Origin: Candidatus Zhuqueibacterota bacterium
Lineage (GTDB): Bacteria; Zhuqueibacterota; Zhuqueibacteria; Oceanimicrobiales; Oceanimicrobiaceae
DNA: 64,000 bases
Reading direction: 5' to 3'
NCBI GenBank assembly: GCA_029262055.1
Contig: JAJDAD010000051.1
Span: forward strand, 28,691 to 92,690
The translations under genes and the position numbers were made by a program. Under the pieces are notes generated by a model, which did no database searches, was not told where the DNA came from, and worked only from the letters and a program-made list of their open reading frames with translations. Positions 8,967 through 16,889 of this stretch are shown here, in pieces (within the stretch, counting starts at the first letter, position 1; each line of letters opens with the position of its first letter).

Positions 8967-10019
8967 TCATTTTTTCGCTTTGCCCCATTTTATGCAGGCG
9001 GCGCCCCAAACATACCCGATGCCGGCTCCGAGCATGATCATCAAATCACCTTCTTTGAGCTTGCCCTGTTTTTGCCCTTCAACTATCGTGATGATGCTGT
9101 CCTGCTCACCGATATGGCCGTAGTCCGACAGGTAAACCGTCTGCTCCCAGGTCAGCCCGAGCCGCTGCAGGATGTCGGCATGGGCCGAGGGCTTGACCAG
9201 CACCATATTCAGGAAAGTCACATCCGCGCGCGTGTAGGGCCGGCCATCCTCACTGCTCCCGCTCTTGCGCAGCGCTTCGTCTATGCAGTGCATCCAATTA
9301 TCCATGGAAACCTGGTTGAGCCGGTTTTTCATCAACTCAGGTTCGACCAGGTCGAAGAAGAACTGCTTCTGCTCGACAGCGGCGTCGGTGGGATGCTGCA
9401 TTGTGCCGCTGGCCGGTACAATGACGTGTTTGCTCATGGAGCCGTCGCTCATAAGGTGGCTGCCGAGCACTCGATTCGCAGGCCAGTTTTTGCGTAGAAT
9501 CATGGCGCCTGCTCCCGCACCAATGTTGAACAGGAAGCTTGTACGCTGGTTTTTCAGGTTGATGAAATCGCCTATGGTGTATCCACCTGCAATCATGACA
9601 GTGTTGACGTCCTCATCTGCCAGCATCATGTCCCTGGCCTGCTTGATGGCGGCAATGGTTGTGCAGCAGCGCATGTGAACGTCCATGGCCCAGGCATTGC
9701 TTGCGCCGATCTCGTGGGCCAGGTGGATACCGGCGGTCCAAAGAAGGTATTCCTTCCATTCTTCCGTGGTACAAAGCACCACGTCGATTTCCTTCGGGTC
9801 CAGGGCGCATTTTGCCAGACAGTCCTTGGCTGCTTTGATGGCCATCTCATTGGGGTGATCGTCGGGACCGGCCATGAATTTTTGGTTCAGGCCCAGTTTG
9901 TCGCGCACCACCCACTCCGGCAAGCCACTCTGTTCGGCGACCTCGGTTGCGGTCATAACTTGCTCTGGCACATACATGCCAACACCGACAATGCCTATGC
10001 CCGGTTTCTCGCTAGTCAT
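8967..10019 (-). CDS. FabH-like condensing enzyme 2 with degenerate active site
   Basis: A 350-residue KAS III-like protein, paralogous to the one at 2222-3232. By alignment the nucleophile position is Cys118 in DVHMRCCTT. The catalytic histidine position is occupied by Leu273 (VLVKPS against LLHAKRS), and the Asn position reads DYGH, as in its partner. The fold-defining segments (NIGAGAGAMILR, C-terminal GAGIGYVWGAA) are intact. Two FabH-like proteins with complementary defects are known in PqsBC, where one subunit is catalytic and the other structural, so this may be the non-catalytic partner of condensing enzyme 1. It overlaps ligase 3 by 8 nt (ATGACTAG). Pairing is inference. Confidence 0.82.
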   Translation of the reverse strand: MTSEKPGIGIVGVGMYVPEQVMTATEVAEQSGLPEWVVRDKLGLNQKFMAGPDDHPNEMAIKAAKDCLAKCALDPKEIDVVLCTTEEWKEYLLWTAGIHLAHEIGASNAWAMDVHMRCCTTIAAIKQARDMMLADEDVNTVMIAGGYTIGDFINLKNQRTSFLFNIGAGAGAMILRKNWPANRVLGSHLMSDGSMSKHVIVPASGTMQHPTDAAVEQKQFFFDLVEPELMKNRLNQVSMDNWMHCIDEALRKSGSSEDGRPYTRADVTFLNMVLVKPSAHADILQRLGLTWEQTVYLSDYGHIGEQDSIITIVEGQKQGKLKEGDLMIMLGAGIGYVWGAACIKWGKAKK

Positions 10020-11529
10020 TGTTCGTCACCAGTTTGCGCAGTTCTGTTTTCAGGACCTTGCCCGCACCCGAGATCGGCAATTCTGCCATGACCATCACCT
10101 TTTTCGGAACTTTGTATTTGGCGAGATTATCCGCCAGGAATGCGATGACTGCGTCCGGGTCGACGTTTGCCCCCGGACTGGCGGTTACGAACGCGCAGCC
10201 GACCTGGCCCCACCTGGCATCATCGATGCCGATGACCGCGCACAGACTGACACCCGCATACCGGTGCAGGACGGCTTCGATTTCTGCCGGATAGACGTTC
10301 TCGCCGCCACTGATGAACATGTCTTTGAGCCGGTCCACAATGAAGAAATAACCTTCGTCGTCAACAGAGGCCAGGTCGCCGGTGTGGAAGTAGTTGTCGC
10401 CGTCAAAAGCCGATCCGGTTTCCCCGGGGTTGTTGAAGTAGCCGGAACAGGCGGATGGGCCACGCAATAGCAGCTCTCCGACTTCGCCCGGCCCGGCAGG
10501 TTCGCCGGTGGCCGACACGACTATTTTTGCATCCACAAAAAAGTTGGGCTTGCCTATGGATCCCGCTTTGCGGACCGCATCCTCACTGGCCAATGAAAAG
10601 ACATCCGGACCGAACTCCGTCATGCCGAACCCTTGCCGGAAGACTACGCCTTTTTGCTTCCTGTATTTCTCGATGAGGTCGACGGGCAGGGGCGCGCCAC
10701 CACTCAGGCAGTACCTGAGCGAGGTGAGGTCGGCCTTCTCCCAGTTGTCTGCCTCGGTCAGCATTTGAAAAATGGTCGGCACGCCACCAAAGATCGTTAC
10801 CGCTTCTTGGGCCATCAGAGCGAGCGTCCTTTCCGGTTCAAACGTACTGGTTTGCACGATCGTGCCCCCCAATATCAGCATGGGAATCGAAAACGCGAAC
10901 AAGCCGCCCGCATGAAACATTGGAAAGATATTTAAGAACGTGTCTGTGCCGAGCACATCACCGAGCAGCGCGTTAAAAGTATTCCAAACGACCTGTTTGT
11001 GGCTGATTTGAGCTGCCTTGGGCGCGCCGGTGGAGCCCCCGGTAAACAGCAGGCAGGCCGTATCGTCTTCGGTGAGCGTTTCACATTTTTCAGGGCGGAG
11101 ATCGTGATTTGACAGCGGAGCGTCGCCATCCAGTGGCCAAAAGTCGGGTCTGTCAGTGCAGCCGCGCAGGTGTTGCAGAATAGGCTCAAAGGTAGCAGCG
11201 TTGCTGTGCAGGAGAATTTTTGGGGCAGTCAGGCTGATCTGGTCCGCAACTTCCCGTGGATGCAAGCGCCAGTTGTAGGGCACGAACACCGCCCCAATCT
11301 TGCCGCAGGCAAAGAACGCATCGTAGAAGTGTGGCCCGTCGTGCGCCAGCATCGCCACCCGGTCGCCCTTTTCGATTTGCCGGGCCTGCAGCGCGAAGGC
11401 CAGGGCATTGGCCCGCAAATTCATCTCCCGGTAGGTGTGCCTGACCGTGGCATCGGCGGTCGCGTCCACAATCGCGACCTTATCCGGTGTGTAAACACAG
11501 CGTCTTGTCAGGTAGTCACCGATGTACAT
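10012..11529 (-). CDS. AMP-forming acyl-CoA ligase 3
   Basis: A 505-residue ANL-superfamily ligase. The P-loop reads FTGGSTGAPKAA, unusual in having Gly-Gly-Ser for Ser-Gly-Thr and Ala for the Gly after Lys. Other motifs are GFGMTEFGPD, HTGDLASVDDEG with the hinge SGGENVYPAEIE, and the C-terminal lysine in GAGKVLK. The P-loop changes are tolerated in the superfamily, so activity is still expected. It starts 2 nt downstream of alpha/beta hydrolase 1 and overlaps condensing enzyme 2 by 8 nt, so tight translational coupling is likely. It provides acyl-CoA for the neighbouring FabH-like enzymes. Substrate unknown. Confidence 0.89.
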   Translation of the reverse strand: MYIGDYLTRRCVYTPDKVAIVDATADATVRHTYREMNLRANALAFALQARQIEKGDRVAMLAHDGPHFYDAFFACGKIGAVFVPYNWRLHPREVADQISLTAPKILLHSNAATFEPILQHLRGCTDRPDFWPLDGDAPLSNHDLRPEKCETLTEDDTACLLFTGGSTGAPKAAQISHKQVVWNTFNALLGDVLGTDTFLNIFPMFHAGGLFAFSIPMLILGGTIVQTSTFEPERTLALMAQEAVTIFGGVPTIFQMLTEADNWEKADLTSLRYCLSGGAPLPVDLIEKYRKQKGVVFRQGFGMTEFGPDVFSLASEDAVRKAGSIGKPNFFVDAKIVVSATGEPAGPGEVGELLLRGPSACSGYFNNPGETGSAFDGDNYFHTGDLASVDDEGYFFIVDRLKDMFISGGENVYPAEIEAVLHRYAGVSLCAVIGIDDARWGQVGCAFVTASPGANVDPDAVIAFLADNLAKYKVPKKVMVMAELPISGAGKVLKTELRKLVTNND

Positions 11530-11531
11530 GG

Positions 11532-12383
11532 TCAGACGGACCTCTGGTCCAGCTTGGGTGCATGGGGGCTTTGCTTGGCTGCAATCCTGTTCTCGGAAAG
11601 GAACTGGAGTAAAGCCCGGGTGAACGGGATGTTGTTTTCGTAGAAGAAAAGATGTTTTCCTTCGAAGACCCGTAACGTGGCTTGCTCTATCTGATGTCCC
11701 AGCGCATAGACATCCTGCAGCGGCACCAGCTCATCGTCTTTGCCGGCACAAATCAGGGTCGGTGCGCTGATGTCGGAACTGGAAGTTGACCCGTCAAAAC
11801 AATTGCCCGCCAGGAGCTGCCGGTAATAAGCCAACTGGGGTTGCGGATAACGTACCCGCCAGGCAGTGATCGCGGCAAGCTGCTCCGGGTTGTCCGCCAC
11901 GAACGAGCTGGTGAAACTGAGATCGTAGCCGTCTTCCAGACGTTCCTTTTTGGTTTTTCCTTTGGGGCGAATCAATCTGCTGAGGACTTCGCCGCTGGGT
12001 CCGATCTGTTCGTCACCGCCGCAGGAAGTAGAAACGAGGGTGAGAGATGCCACGAGTCCCGGCCATTTTGCTGCCATCTGCTGAGCTACAAACCCACCCA
12101 TTGAAACGCCGAGAAGATGAATTCTGTCCACCTCCATCTGCTGCAGCACGTCCTGCAGGTCTTCGGCAAAGAGCTTTACCGAGTAGCGCATGTCCGGTTT
12201 ATCTGACCGGCCACTGCCGCGCAACTCCGGCATAATGAGCTGATGATGTCGAGCAAGCTCATCCTGGACACTTGACCAGAGCCAGGCGCCGGCACCCAGG
12301 CCGGGAATGAGCATCAGAGGTTCGCCGCTGCCTTGCTGTTCAACAAAAATGTGGGTTCCGTCTGCAGCTTCGCATAATATCAT
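11532..12383 (-). CDS. alpha/beta hydrolase 1
   Basis: An alpha/beta-hydrolase-fold enzyme of 283 residues from the start chosen here. The oxyanion-region LIPGLGAG, the nucleophile elbow GVSMGG (Ser94), the acid in GKDDELVP and the histidine in FEGKHLFFYE form a Ser-Asp-His triad. No signal peptide, so cytoplasmic. An upstream ATG at 12441-12443 would add 20 residues that overlap the end of the SDR gene and lie outside the fold. The ATG at 12381-12383 has GGATGA eight bases before it and begins just where homology should begin. Likely a thioesterase, lactonase or C-C hydrolase acting on a pathway intermediate. It is a paralogue of the exported hydrolase at 13811-14713. Confidence 0.83.
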   Translation of the reverse strand: MILCEAADGTHIFVEQQGSGEPLMLIPGLGAGAWLWSSVQDELARHHQLIMPELRGSGRSDKPDMRYSVKLFAEDLQDVLQQMEVDRIHLLGVSMGGFVAQQMAAKWPGLVASLTLVSTSCGGDEQIGPSGEVLSRLIRPKGKTKKERLEDGYDLSFTSSFVADNPEQLAAITAWRVRYPQPQLAYYRQLLAGNCFDGSTSSSDISAPTLICAGKDDELVPLQDVYALGHQIEQATLRVFEGKHLFFYENNIPFTRALLQFLSENRIAAKQSPHAPKLDQRSV

Positions 12384-12420
12384 TAGGTCATCCGTCTTAA
12401 GGTCGGTAGTTTCTGTACCC

Positions 12421-13164
12421 CTAGCTGACAATGCCGCCATCAACCGACAACACCGTGCCGGTAATGAAGGAGGCCTCTTCTGACGCCAGAAAAAGGTAAG
12501 CGTGCGCGATGTCTTCAGGGCGACCCATTCTGTTCAAAGGCGTTTTGCTGACCATCATTTCGATTACCTTCTCCGGCATCTTCTGCAGTATTTCCGTGGC
12601 GATAAAACCCGGGGCGACGGCGTTCACCCGAATGCCGTGTTTCCCCAGTTCGCGCGCCCAGGTTTTTGTCATTCCTATGACGCCGGCTTTGCTGGCCACA
12701 TAGTTGGATTGTCCAAAATTGCCGTACAAGCCGACCACGGAGCTGGCGTTTAAAATAACACCACCCGACCCTTGTTCGATCAGCGTGCGCGCCACCGCCT
12801 GGCCACACAGGAAAACACCCTTCAAATTGACATCCAGCACCCGATCCCACTGCTCCACTGCCATTTTCACCAGCCGGGCGTCCATGACGATTCCGGCATT
12901 GTTGATCAGAATGTCGATCCTGCCGAATTCTTTCAACGTGGCGGCTATCATTTGCTCAACGCCGGTTACGCTTGCAACATTGGCCTTTTGGAAAATTGCC
13001 CGGCCGCCCGCCGATGTGATTTCGTCTGCTACTTTCTGGCCCGATTCACGGTTGATGTCGGCGGCCAGGATACTTGCACCTTCTTGCGCAAATGTGAGGG
13101 CGGTTTGTTTACCGATACCGCACCCGGCGCCGGTGATAATCGCGACTTTGTTTTTGAGTCTCAT
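12421..13164 (-). CDS. short-chain dehydrogenase/reductase (FabG-like)
   Basis: A classical SDR of 247 residues. It has the cofactor motif TGAGCGIG (11-18), NNAG (88-91), catalytic Ser in NASS (about 141), Tyr155 and Lys159 in YVASK, and the C-terminal GTVLSVDGG. This is the layout of 3-oxoacyl-ACP/CoA reductases, which interconvert a beta-ketone and a beta-hydroxy group using NAD(P)H. Next to two FabH-like enzymes, reduction or oxidation of a 3-oxoacyl intermediate is the obvious role. It is separated from the regulator gene by 113 nt and runs into hydrolase 1. The classical 250-residue size argues against OleD, which is an extended SDR. Confidence 0.88.
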   Translation of the reverse strand: MRLKNKVAIITGAGCGIGKQTALTFAQEGASILAADINRESGQKVADEITSAGGRAIFQKANVASVTGVEQMIAATLKEFGRIDILINNAGIVMDARLVKMAVEQWDRVLDVNLKGVFLCGQAVARTLIEQGSGGVILNASSVVGLYGNFGQSNYVASKAGVIGMTKTWARELGKHGIRVNAVAPGFIATEILQKMPEKVIEMMVSKTPLNRMGRPEDIAHAYLFLASEEASFITGTVLSVDGGIVS

Positions 13165-13277
13165 TTCGATTTGTCCAGTGTTTTACCTACACGATCCACG
13201 CCTTACGTTTTGGTTTCAGGAGGTGCTTACCCGAGTGTCTTAACGCCAGGCAGCGTCCTGACCCTGTCAAAAGCCAG

Positions 13278-13814
13278 TCACGCTGCGTTCAGACCGACCG
13301 ACGCCGCGTACTCGTCGACAGAGGGGAGCGCATTCTTGTTCGTGCGCCATTCAGATATGAACCTCTGGTAGGCCTGCACCTGCCGGAAGTGGAATTCCCG
13401 CATACGAATCAGTCTTTCGCAGATGGCCTTGAGCGCCGCCTTATCCGGGCCGTCAGCTTCAATGTATTTTGCCAGCAAAGCCTGCAGATGACGTTCTGCT
13501 ACCTGGATGTTATCTTCATAAAGGCGCGACTGGTTTATTCCCGCCTGCAGGAAAACATCATTGGAGATCTCGTAGTAGTATTTCCGTTCGCCGCTCTTTC
13601 TAACCCTGCGGATAAGCTTGAGGTCTTCCAGTCGTCTACATATTTGGTTGACGGGCGTCTTGGTCACTTTGAGTTCGCGACAGATGTCGTCGACGGAGCT
13701 GGCCGATGTGCAGGACAATAAGAATCCAATCACCCGTCCCATAAGCTCACTATGGCCGAACTTCAAGTAGCCGATGCCGAAATCCTCTACTATTTCTTTG
13801 TAGAATGTCTTCAT
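13278..13814 (-). CDS. GbsR/MarR-family transcriptional regulator
   Basis: A 178-residue protein with a winged helix at about 30-75 (SSVDDICRELKVTKTPVNQICRRLEDLKLIRRV, then a basic wing RKSGERKYYYE), followed by a long helical C-terminal half suited to dimerisation. Length and arrangement fit the GbsR-like branch of the MarR superfamily. The start overlaps the stop of the upstream hydrolase gene (ATGA at 13811-13814), so it is the second gene of the presumed operon. It probably controls the cluster in response to a pathway acyl compound. A candidate operator is the palindrome at 14818-14840. Confidence 0.82.
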   Translation of the reverse strand: MKTFYKEIVEDFGIGYLKFGHSELMGRVIGFLLSCTSASSVDDICRELKVTKTPVNQICRRLEDLKLIRRVRKSGERKYYYEISNDVFLQAGINQSRLYEDNIQVAERHLQALLAKYIEADGPDKAALKAICERLIRMREFHFRQVQAYQRFISEWRTNKNALPSVDEYAASVGLNAA

Positions 13815-14713
13815 TTCCTTACCTCTTGCTGGGGTACCCGTGTCAAAAACTCGATGACATCCCGGTTGAAGATGTCCGGGATTTCCACGAAGAACTGGTG
13901 TCCCAAATCTTCGTAAACTTTAAGCTCACTGTCAGGTAGTTTGCTCTGCAAATTGTGAGCGTTGGCGATAGGCACGAGCAGGTCTGCGTCACCGGCTGTA
14001 ACCAGGGTTCTGGCGGCGATGGTCGCGGCCTGTTTGGAAAGATCAAAGCTCGCCCCGGCCATGACCTGTGCCATGTAAGCGTGTTGCGGCTGCGGATCCT
14101 GCAGGCGCAGATCGATGAGGTGGTCAACGTCGGCTTCTTGCATGAATTGTTTGGAGTACGCCAGCCCGAGTCGCTTCCGAATGAGTTGGCGCGGTTCCCC
14201 TTGCCGCTGCATCAGGAGGGCCAGCGTCTCCTGTGACATGGGAACGTGGTCCGCTCCGCCGGCACTGGTGGAAACCAGAACCAGCCTGTCCACTCTTTGC
14301 GGGTAGCGTACTGCAAAATCCAACGCGACAAAGCCCCCCATCGAGACGCCGAGAATGTGCGCCTTCGGGATGTTAAGTTTGTCCAGCAGGGCGGCCAGGT
14401 CGTCCGCAAACAAACTAATGCTGTACGGCCCCTCAGGTTTGTCGGATTTTCCGGCACCGCGGTTGTCGAACACGATGGTGGTGAAGTGTTTGGAGAAAGC
14501 GGGTACTTGTTTTTCCCACAGCCAGGTCCCGACGCCGAGCCCCTCAATCAGCACAAGAGCCGGGCCTGCACCATGACGCTCGTAATACAGGTTGATGCCG
14601 TTGGCTTCGATCTGGTCCATTTGTTGAGCCTGAAGGGTGGCACTAGTTCCTGCCGGCATGAGCGGCAGAATCGCGAATAGCAGCGAGTAAATGAAAGTGA
14701 TCGTTCTTCGCAT
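13811..14713 (-). CDS. exported alpha/beta hydrolase 2
   Basis: A 300-residue alpha/beta hydrolase with an N-terminal signal sequence (MRRTITFIYSLLFAILPL, cleavage after about residue 29), GVSMGG nucleophile elbow (Ser124), acid in AGDADLLVP and histidine in EDLGHQFF. It acts in the periplasm or outside the cell. The start at 14711-14713 is preferred because GGAG lies eight bases upstream and the signal peptide begins there. A start 60 nt further upstream adds a polar leader of no obvious use. It is the first gene of the cluster. It could hydrolyse an ester or lactone outside the inner membrane and release the acid imported by the symporter. Confidence 0.84.
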   Translation of the reverse strand: MRRTITFIYSLLFAILPLMPAGTSATLQAQQMDQIEANGINLYYERHGAGPALVLIEGLGVGTWLWEKQVPAFSKHFTTIVFDNRGAGKSDKPEGPYSISLFADDLAALLDKLNIPKAHILGVSMGGFVALDFAVRYPQRVDRLVLVSTSAGGADHVPMSQETLALLMQRQGEPRQLIRKRLGLAYSKQFMQEADVDHLIDLRLQDPQPQHAYMAQVMAGASFDLSKQAATIAARTLVTAGDADLLVPIANAHNLQSKLPDSELKVYEDLGHQFFVEIPDIFNRDVIEFLTRVPQQEVRK

Positions 14714-14817
14714 TGCAGGCACTCCGCATTGGTTTGGTTGACCTTTCTGCAACTTCTCACAGCTGCGGAACAAAACAAATCAAATAAAGGGAAAAGCGGA
14801 AAAAACTGTTTGAAAAG

Positions 14818-14840
14818 TTATTTCGGGATATTTGAAATAA
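14818..14840. promoter_or_regulatory. candidate operator palindrome for the cluster regulator
   Basis: TTATTTC at 14818-14824 and GAAATAA at 14834-14840 form a perfect 7-bp inverted repeat with a 9-nt spacer. It overlaps the candidate -10 of the promoter driving the minus-strand cluster. Size and symmetry suit a MarR/GbsR dimer. Assignment is by position only. Confidence 0.4.
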
Positions 14841-14865
14841 AGCAAATTACTGGGTTCAATGTCAA
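14837..14865 (-). promoter_or_regulatory. candidate sigma-70-type promoter of the acyl-CoA cluster
   Basis: On the minus strand a perfect TTGACA (14860-14865) is followed after 17 nt by CTTTAT (14837-14842), about 125 nt before the hydrolase 2 start. The -35 is strong and the -10 weak, as in many regulated promoters. The surrounding 14714-14920 spacer is AT-rich and has no gene. Confidence 0.45.
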
Positions 14866-14920
14866 GAACATTTTACAGGACTGGAACTTTTTTGATCAAA
14901 CGAAAAGGGGGGAGTGCGAC

Positions 14921-16324
14921 TCAGGAAGGACCGGACGAGACCTCTGCGAGATACTCATCTCTAATCGAATCAAGCATTTGCAGCAGGAGTTTCCGCTGCC
15001 TGCGCATCCTGCGAATGAGGTTCTTGTTGGTCAGCAAATAAATCGCAAATAACATATTTTCTTTTTGCTCGCGTACTTTTTCCACGAACGACAGGGCGAA
15101 GAAGCCAAAAAACGGAAGCGTGAGCAAGTAAAGGATACCCCAGGTGAACCCGAACATGGCGCTCACCGCGGCTGTCTGCACAACATAGAAGAAGTTAAAT
15201 GCCAGGCCACCGCCAACGAACAGTGCGGTCAGGATCTTGGTGCGTTCGTAGACAAAATGTCTGGCAAGATAGTTTGAGATACGATAGGGGATGTAGTGAT
15301 TAATGATGCCGTACAGAGCCGGAATCAGTCCCGGCAGCAAGATGAGGTACGCTTTGCCGATTTGCAGCCAGATGCGTTTTTGCGAAGCGGGATTTGCGCG
15401 CAACATGGTGTCGCGCAGTCGCAGGTGCTTGAGTTTGCGGGTGTAGTCCTGAATCGCTTTTTGTACCTGAGCCAAGCGTTGCGGTTGCTGTCTCAGCAGA
15501 AACTGCGCACACTCCGCCACCGCCTGGCTGATGAAAAACTCCTCGCGCATGGATTTGCGCGCGGGCGGGCTCAGTTGCGCGAATGCGGCCCGCAGGCTGT
15601 CGCTGTAGATCTCCTCGATTTCCCGTGCCAGGGAATCGAGTTCTTCATTTTCGACATTGACCACCAGGGCGCGCAGTCGGGCCTCGATTTCCTTAGTCAG
15701 CGCGCGCACCGCCTCAAATCCGGTGGCGGCATGTTGTTGGCTGAAGGGCGCGAGCTCGATGGGCTCGCCGACGTTGATCAGGACACGGCTGTTGAACCGG
15801 GATCTGGAGTAAAAGTGCAGGCCGATGGGCACCAGCCGGATTCCGAGTTGGTAGTCATGTTTGGCCTCTGATTCCAACACAATGCGCGCCGCGCCGGTTT
15901 TGATTTTCTTTACCTTTCTAAGTGAATCACTGACACCTTCCGGGAAAACAAAGATGGTCTCTCCGCGTTCCAGGGTCGCGGTGCATTCGGCAAACATATT
16001 GACGTTCTGTTCCATCAGCTCCGGGTCGTTTCTTTTGACGAACACCGGAATGTTGCCGGTTTTGCGCATACCCCAGCCCAGGAACGGCTGGTTGAACAGC
16101 CCGGCATGCGCGATAAAGTTCACCTTGCGTTTCAGCAGCCCGCGGACGACGAACCCATCCATGATCGAGTTCGGGTGGTTGGCAACAAAAACCACCGGCC
16201 CGCTGGCCGGGATATTCTGCCCGTGCCGGATATCGATCTTGTTGAAAAAAATCTTCATCCAAAATCGGAAAGATATGCTGGCGATGCGATAGAGAAGGGA
16301 TTTGCGATCTTTGAATTCAGGCAT
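14921..16324 (-). CDS. membrane acyltransferase, PlsC (1-acylglycerol-3-phosphate acyltransferase) family
   Basis: A 467-residue protein. The acyltransferase domain lies at about 38-230, with the catalytic NHPNSIMD (His50, Asp56), a substrate-binding GNIPVFVKR block and FPEGVSD near residue 128. The C-terminal 150 residues carry two or three hydrophobic helices (LILLPGLIPALYGI, ILTALFVGGGLAFNFF, ILYLLTLPFFGFFAL). The domain transfers an acyl chain from acyl-CoA or acyl-ACP to a glycerophosphate-type acceptor at the inner membrane. The His-X5-Asp spacing is that of the longer 'NHPNS' branch seen in Bacteroidota-like organisms. It lies upstream of the acyl-CoA cluster but is separated by about 200 nt with its own promoter region, so it is probably a separate unit. 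Confidence 0.86.
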   Translation of the reverse strand: MPEFKDRKSLLYRIASISFRFWMKIFFNKIDIRHGQNIPASGPVVFVANHPNSIMDGFVVRGLLKRKVNFIAHAGLFNQPFLGWGMRKTGNIPVFVKRNDPELMEQNVNMFAECTATLERGETIFVFPEGVSDSLRKVKKIKTGAARIVLESEAKHDYQLGIRLVPIGLHFYSRSRFNSRVLINVGEPIELAPFSQQHAATGFEAVRALTKEIEARLRALVVNVENEELDSLAREIEEIYSDSLRAAFAQLSPPARKSMREEFFISQAVAECAQFLLRQQPQRLAQVQKAIQDYTRKLKHLRLRDTMLRANPASQKRIWLQIGKAYLILLPGLIPALYGIINHYIPYRISNYLARHFVYERTKILTALFVGGGLAFNFFYVVQTAAVSAMFGFTWGILYLLTLPFFGFFALSFVEKVREQKENMLFAIYLLTNKNLIRRMRRQRKLLLQMLDSIRDEYLAEVSSGPS

Positions 16325-16562
16325 AGGCCATGTCTAATTGTGGACTTCTCTAAGGTACAAGCTGGCAATTACGAGTCAAGTGGCTTTTGCGTGCGATCGT
16401 CTAAATCTTGAATCCCATCTGTTTGACACCTATTTTGAAACAGCCTGCGCTCGTGGGGTTTCAACTAACCTGAATGATTCATGAAACCTGAAACTCGGAG
16501 TCAATCCGTGGCCGTGGGACCAACATCCCTCTACTTTTCACTCCGGACGAACGATAATCGGT

Positions 16563-16621
16563 CTCCCCTCCGCGGGAGGCGACAGATTCAAACTCGTAGA
16601 GAGTTTGAATCAGGGGTGGGT
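16563..16621. repeat. structured repeat, copy A
   Basis: A short hairpin (CCTCC, GCG, GGAGG at 16567-16579) is followed by GATTCAAACTC (16585-16595) pairing perfectly with GAGTTTGAATC (16601-16611), then AGGGGTGGGT. The same order of elements occurs at 19192-19250, with paired changes in the stem. It abuts the truncated DUF6265 relic. Confidence 0.7.
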
Positions 16622-16874
16622 ACGTGACCAGCGCCTGGCGCTATTCGGGGACGAAGTGTTCTTCATCGCCAAGCCGATCCAAAATGAACGTCCGGTTGCG
16701 TTTGGGCTAAACAGCAGCGCCGGCGGAATGCTCGTGTTCGAAAATCACGACCATGATTTTCCGCAGAGAATCATCTACCGGCACGACGCCGGGGACAACC
16801 TGCACGCCAGAATCGCGGGGCAAAACCAGGCCAAAGCTGCTGCAGTAGATTTTAAGTTTTCCCGGGTGCATTAG
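16605..16874 (+). pseudogene. C-terminal relic of a DUF6265-family gene
   Basis: An open frame of 89 codons whose last 75 residues read like the C-terminal half of DUF6265 proteins: a beta strand with VFFIAKP, PVAFGLN, then the family signature VFENHDHDFPQRIIYR, LHARIAG and a final VDFKFSRV. Full family members carry about 80 more residues and a signal peptide. Here the frame begins in the arm of repeat copy A with a TTG, so the 5' half is gone and the reading frame's start is accidental. The missing half was probably lost when the repeat inserted or recombined. Function of the family is unknown. Confidence 0.7.
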
Positions 16875-16889
16875 GCCGGGAAAAGAGGT

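Noticed and set aside
2222..14713. Long-chain olefin synthesis cluster (OleABCD: thiolase-like, alpha/beta hydrolase, AMP-ligase-like, SDR)
   Set aside because: All four fold classes occur, but the details differ. The hydrolases have a Ser nucleophile (GVSMGG) where OleB uses Asp, the SDR is the classical 250-residue type while OleD is an extended SDR, the ligases are canonical CoA ligases, and the FabH-like enzymes lack the Asn of the OleA triad.
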